DNA from: Brassica napus
Lineage: Eukaryota; Streptophyta; Magnoliopsida; Brassicales; Brassicaceae
Length of the DNA: 64,000 nucleotides
Direction: 5' to 3'
NCBI RefSeq assembly: GCF_020379485.1
Contig: NC_063450.1
Coordinates: 26,450,137 to 26,514,136 of the forward strand
Made by a program: the position numbers and the translations under genes. The notes beneath the pieces were generated by a model. The model did no database searches. It was not told the DNA's origin and was given only the letters and a program-made list of their open reading frames with translations. This document shows positions 59,558-64,000 of this stretch, piece after piece. Every line of letters begins with the position of its first letter. Position 1 is the first letter of the stretch.

Positions 59558-60060
59558 TTAGTTAATAGACATGCCGGCCACTCCTTGAGTTATATTGGAC
59601 ACGGCTCCCTTGGATTCATCCTGATCTATATCGGTCTTATTTGTATCAGGGTATCTCATCTCACTGCTCCTCTTTAGAACCTTGTCATTCTCAATCACCG
59701 TTAGGCAAGAGATCAGGTCATTGTAAGTGGTAGAACCTCTTTCTATGTAGATATGTTTTGACAACAAATCTTCTGGATGGAATGTGGAGTATGTATTGAA
59801 TAGACAATCATTATATGTTACCTCTTTTCCACATAATCTCAGTTGGTACACGACCCTGGACAAGGCGAAGTGAAACTCGGCCACTGTCTCAAAGTCTTGG
59901 AATCTGAGACTCATCCATTCATGTTTGACCTTTTGGTAATAACACCATTGTGTATCTGGACTTTAATTCTGCCCAAAGGTTACGAGGATTCTTGATATGT
60001 AAATACTGATTTCTCAGTTCCTCGGTGAGATGATGGCTCATAATAGTTTATGGCTCTTAA
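59558..60060 (-). pseudogene. Copia-type gag remnant
   Basis: The open part (59914-59558, 118 codons) contains SLRFQDFETVAEFHFALSRV, YQLRLCGKEVTYND and LSKHIYIERGSTTYNDLIS, a gag/UBN2-like pattern. Upstream, in another frame, are ELRNQYLHIKNPRNLWAELK and CYYQKVKHEW, so at least one frameshift lies near 59970. No zinc knuckle follows. The family is a Copia-type gag judged by the NLWAELKSRY motif. Confidence 0.65.
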
Positions 60061-61760
60061 CTTTTCACTTTCAATTTCATCATTTCTTTGAATGATACAT
60101 TTCCCGAGTCCTCTAGACTTCAGGGCAATTGAAGTGTTCATTTCCATTCTGGATAATATCTTCCAGAGAGATTTAGAATGGTATAATTCATGGGTTCAAA
60201 TCTCGGCATCTGAAATCATATTATCAATTTATGATTTAGAATTCTTGCAACTAATTAAATAATCAGTGCATATGATTTCATAAGTCTCTTTATGATACTT
60301 GGACCACACGGTCATGTTTTGTGATGCTTAGACTTCACGGCCATTATTTGATACAACGATCTTATGGATCGAATCATGATGCAATCCAGTTTATATAACC
60401 ATCCGGATACTAGGCCACACGGCCATATGGATATGCATTTAGCCAAACGGCTTTTAATCAATCAAGGGCACAAGGCCGCAAGTGTGTACAATGTATTAGG
60501 CCACACGGCCATATACAAAACGGGATCTAGATGCATTCAATCCTATTTCTTAGTTGCATATCTATTAGGTTTTAGAATTAAATAATCTAGCAACCTAACT
60601 CTCATTCAATATGTAAATTCTTTAAATCAATCTTTCAAGCTTTAAGTAATGAGAGATTTAAGGTTTCAAGACCTTTTAGGAATTTTAAAATTCGAAATTA
60701 GGATTTTAGTTTAAACAAGATTCAGATTCAAGTTTTAAAACAATCATAATCATAGCTCTAGGTGATCAATCAAACACTCAAGTTTCAAATCAAAATTAAA
60801 ACCGATTTTCCAAAATTAGGGTTTTAGGGGATTTCGAAAACTTTGATCTTTGATCAAGGGGATTTGATTTGAGATTCAAAAACCTTTAAGGTTCTTATTT
60901 TAATTGTTCAATGGATCAATCTCGTTTTTAGGTTTTAGATCGAACTTATAGAGCTTCGATTTACTCATAAGGGATTGATCTATTTAACCTATGGCCTTTA
61001 GTTTTAGAGATTATATTTTAAGGTTTCAATCTTTACAAAACAACCAAATTCGATTCTTGTTTTCAGATTTCAAATTACCTTTTTTTTGTAGGGTTGAACC
61101 GGACCACCAAAGTCAGATGAACCTCTAGTTGCACACAGACGCGAGCTGGCTCCTTATCAGGTCGCAAGCTACTGCCTTTGCGGATGATCTGAATTACGAG
61201 CTGGCTGTGACGCGAACGTGAGCTGGCTCTGTTGTGTACACCAAGCTGCGAATGTTTAGGATCAGGAACGCTTAAGAGCTTTAGCTGATCAGGTGTTTGC
61301 AAGCCGGAACGGAAGCAAGAACAAGTTAGGGTTCTTCGGGATTAGATCTTTGCACCAACTCCTCTTAGCTCATAAAATAAAAACAAGGAGTATTAGATCA
61401 CATGAACACCATAATCTGAACAAGATATCATCAAACAACTAAGGTATGATAAACTTATCTTTCACAGGATTTGAATTTAGCTAGAAAATCTTGTTGGTTC
61501 GGATTAGGGTTCCAAAAGATCAAGACGGCGCCGCGTATTGTTTCTGCGATTGTGGGCGCGTCTGAGATTGGATCAATAAACGGTTTGCGCTGATGGATTC
61601 GTCTCGTCAAGAGATTCAAGATGATATGTGGCTCGTCGTCGGGTTCATCAGGGTTGGAGAGATCGATTGATTTTAAGTTGCGCCTGGTTTAGGGTTTATG
61701 TGTGACGGATTTTAGGTTAAGTTTTGTCTCAGGGTTTTGGAGTCTATCGTGCTGATAACG
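60061..61760 (-). other. Leader region of the element
   Basis: Non-coding. Between 60290 and 60520 the word GGCCACACGGCCAT recurs with variation. Polypurine and AT-rich segments follow up to the primer site. Confidence 0.55.
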
Positions 61761-62086
61761 TGTTGTAATTAGAGAGTTTAGAGACTGAATACTTGATCAA
61801 GGAGGTTCCTTTATATAAGGATTACAAGATGAAGATAAATGGAAAGTATCCAAAATCTAAACACACTAGGATTAGAAAAACTACTAATACATAATAATGG
61901 AAAGATTACATCTATTAGGAAAAAGAAAGGGTTTTCTTTTCTCCAAGCTTTGTGGCTCTCTCTCTCTCCTAAAGTCGGCTCTCTCTCTCCTCTCTCTAGG
62001 GCTTCGGCCGTCTCTCCATCTTCTAGGTTTTGGGCCGGTCTTGGACCGGGCCTGGTTAATGGCAATCCACTCCATGATTTATAACA
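61761..62086 (-). mobile_element. 5' LTR (right copy)
   Basis: 326 bp, highly similar to the left copy apart from small indels. Confidence 0.85.
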
Positions 62087-64000
62087 GTTTCTTATATATC
62101 GTTGATAGAATATTTTGAATATTGTGGAAACTAAATTATCACTACTTGGCCAGTCTGGACTTGGATTTCGGCCCAAGTGGTTTACATGGTGGGCCATAAC
62201 AGATGATTGGTTCACCTCCTGGCATTAGTCGGAAGATATTTCAAACTCAGGTCAGGCAGTGTGGTACGCTTTCGGGCTAGTCCACTCTGTAGCACTAAGT
62301 GCGTTCCTCTCGGGGTCAACCGGATCAGCCGATAAGATTTATAAAAAAAAATATATATTTTGAATATTTACTATATTAATTTATTTTCCTTAGTTCGATC
62401 TCTTGAAATAGATACAACTAGAGTTTCGTACACATGTCCGTGTATTTGGTTAATAGAATAGATATATGAATTAATGTAATGGTTGCACAAACATGCGTCC
62501 CATGTTTGTTCAATTTATAATATATAACATTTATAATTGATCGACGGTATTTAATTGCCTATAAGTTGTTGATTGTTCATATTGTGATTAGATATAAAAC
62601 AAATCAAAATAATATGTTATATAATATATTCGTCAATTAGTATTTTTAACTATAGTAACCATTTTTATGTATTTTATTTTTATTTTAATTAAAACACCAA
62701 TTATTATATTTATGTATATTATTATATATATATTTCCAAAAATGTATTTATGTTTCAATAAGATAGATAGATATATCTCTAAGTTTTTTTATATGCAAAA
62801 TAAATTTTACTTCTATGTTCAGTCTTGTGGAAAATATTAAATTAAAATTTGTTTGTTGTATTCTTATAATCAAAAATATGTGTGTGTGTGTGTTAATTAT
62901 ATTAATCATAAAATAATTTAACATATATTTGAAAACTAACTATATATGTTTTAACAAAAAAATTATTGTTTATATTTTGTATGTGAAATGACATAATAAT
63001 ATACATGAACATATAGCATTTAAAGGTTGTAGTCACATTTTCAATAAATTTGTTTAATTTATTGTAAAATCTTTTTGGAGAATAATCCGGTTAAAGGGTA
63101 ACTGTAATTTTGATTATAGAATAATATAATAAAATAAATGATTTTTAGTTAATTAACTAAATTTTGGATAGAGAAAAACCTAACAAAATAATTAATTAAT
63201 TAATAGTTACTAATTCAGTGGCACACGTTGGTAAATATTAAGGTGAATTAAATGTTATTTTCAAAAGATACATCAATTTTAATAATATAGACTCATAGTT
63301 TATTGAATGGTATATAATATAATCAAACAAAAAGTAATGAAAAATATGACTGATTTAGATGAGCCAATGATAATTGTTAATGTTTTATCTAAATTTTTTA
63401 ATCTTATATTAAATTAATAGGAACAAAGTTTTTTTCTTAATTACTATTTTATATATTGTTTTAAAATTTTAGAAATTGTCTTAAATAGCCACAAAACATG
63501 CTTTTATTTCCAAACTAGACCACAAGGTTTAGAGTGATCAAAATATATATCATTAAAGGGGTAAATGACAGTGATACATTTTTCTACAGATATATTAAAT
63601 AAATAAATATTTAAATGAAAAAAATTTCGAATTTTACTATGAAACGACTAAATATTTTTGGAAAACCTTCCTAAATGTATATGATATCTACATGCATTTG
63701 AATTATATGCATATTTAGGAAAACATTACTGAATAAATATAATATTTCTTAAAATTTAGGAATATATTAATAATATGTATAATATCTTCATAAAGTTCAT
63801 GAAAATTTTCATAAATGTGTATTTAAGAATACATTCTGAATTGAATATTTAGGAAGATCTTCGTAGATATATAATTTATAAATAACTTACTAAATTTGAA
63901 TTATATGTATATTTAGTAAGATATTCTTGAATATGTATAACATATTCTTAAAGTTATGGGAAGACTTTTCTGAATTTGATATCTAAATTTTATAAATATT
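62087..64000. other. AT-rich intergenic DNA
   Basis: No gene seen. A GC-richer block at about 62200-62340 ends in an A-rich run. From about 63640 to the window end a motif ATTTAGGAA(G/A)AT...TATGTATAATAT recurs every 70-80 bp in diverged form. Confidence 0.5.

Larger units (their letters stand above)
55770..62086 (-). mobile_element. Non-autonomous LTR element with a Copia-type gag
   Basis: Two direct LTRs (TGTTGTAATTAGAG...GATTTATAACA) bound 5.6 kb of internal sequence. On the minus strand the right LTR is followed by CGTTATCAGCACG, a putative primer site related to the tRNA-Met type, and the left LTR is preceded by the polypurine tract AAGGGGGGAG. The only coding remnant is a gag (59558-60060). 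No RT, integrase or RNase H peptide was recognised in either strand of 56116-59500. The flanks ACTTC and GTTTC match in three of five bases, so the target duplication is decayed or the boundary is slightly off. Confidence 0.82.

Noticed and set aside
61075..61302. 75-codon minus-strand frame in the element leader
   Set aside because: Low-complexity, overlaps the non-coding leader, no family features.
1..64000. CRISPR arrays, bacterial operons, organelle insertions, rRNA or tRNA genes
   Set aside because: None seen on reading both strands; the direct repeats found are all explained by transposons or short tandem arrays.

Overview
The window is nuclear DNA of a crucifer, most likely Brassica or a close relative. 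It is AT-rich and crowded with plant LTR retrotransposons, En/Spm (CACTA) elements, a Helitron and small non-autonomous DNA transposons. The one apparently intact host gene encodes an AP2/ERF factor very like Arabidopsis ERF012. No bacterial, organellar or CRISPR features were seen. All calls come from reading the sequence; family names are recognition by eye, not database hits.

Layout. 1-2158: decayed Copia pol and its 3' LTR. 2159-7512: AT-rich intergenic DNA with a MITE and a Helitron 5' end. 7513-10242: solo LTR of an Athila-like family (TSD ATTAT) carrying a nested Helitron (8513-10186). 12177-15460: internally deleted Copia element on the minus strand. 16215-16886: ERF gene (minus). 18003-19908: nested MITEs and a hAT MITE. 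20096-22103: 5' half of a CACTA element (+). 22102-23244: 5' LTR and gag of a second Copia, minus strand. 23307-25287: three hAT-type MITEs. 25357-43038: 3' half of a CACTA element (minus), interrupted by a complete 12.3-kb Athila-type Gypsy element at 30531-42807 (TSD TAAGT). 43039-49003: a large non-autonomous retroelement with a gag only. 49004-52411: pol and 3' LTR of the second Copia (+). 52412-55769: intergenic, with a p24/TMED gene remnant. 55770-62086: another non-autonomous element with a Copia-type gag (minus). 62087-64000: AT-rich intergenic DNA.

The main structural result is that the CACTA halves and the second-Copia halves are each split and face opposite ways, in the order expected if one segment (now 22104-43038) had been inverted with both breakpoints inside transposons. 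The CACTA target-site triplet appears as AGG at one end and as its reverse complement CCT at the other, which fits. The order of events that can be read is: CACTA and Copia insert; the gag-only element inserts into the Copia protease; the inversion breaks CACTA and that element's LTR. The Athila insertion into the CACTA transposase is relatively young, its two LTRs still being similar.

No transposon gene here is intact. The Athila integrase has lost a catalytic Asp, its RT is frameshifted, the second Copia RT lacks its Asp pair, and most stops look like C-to-T changes at CpG. The most unexplained signal is the 8-bp palindrome TCGATCGA, present 26 times in the Athila element and spread over LTRs, coding and non-coding parts.
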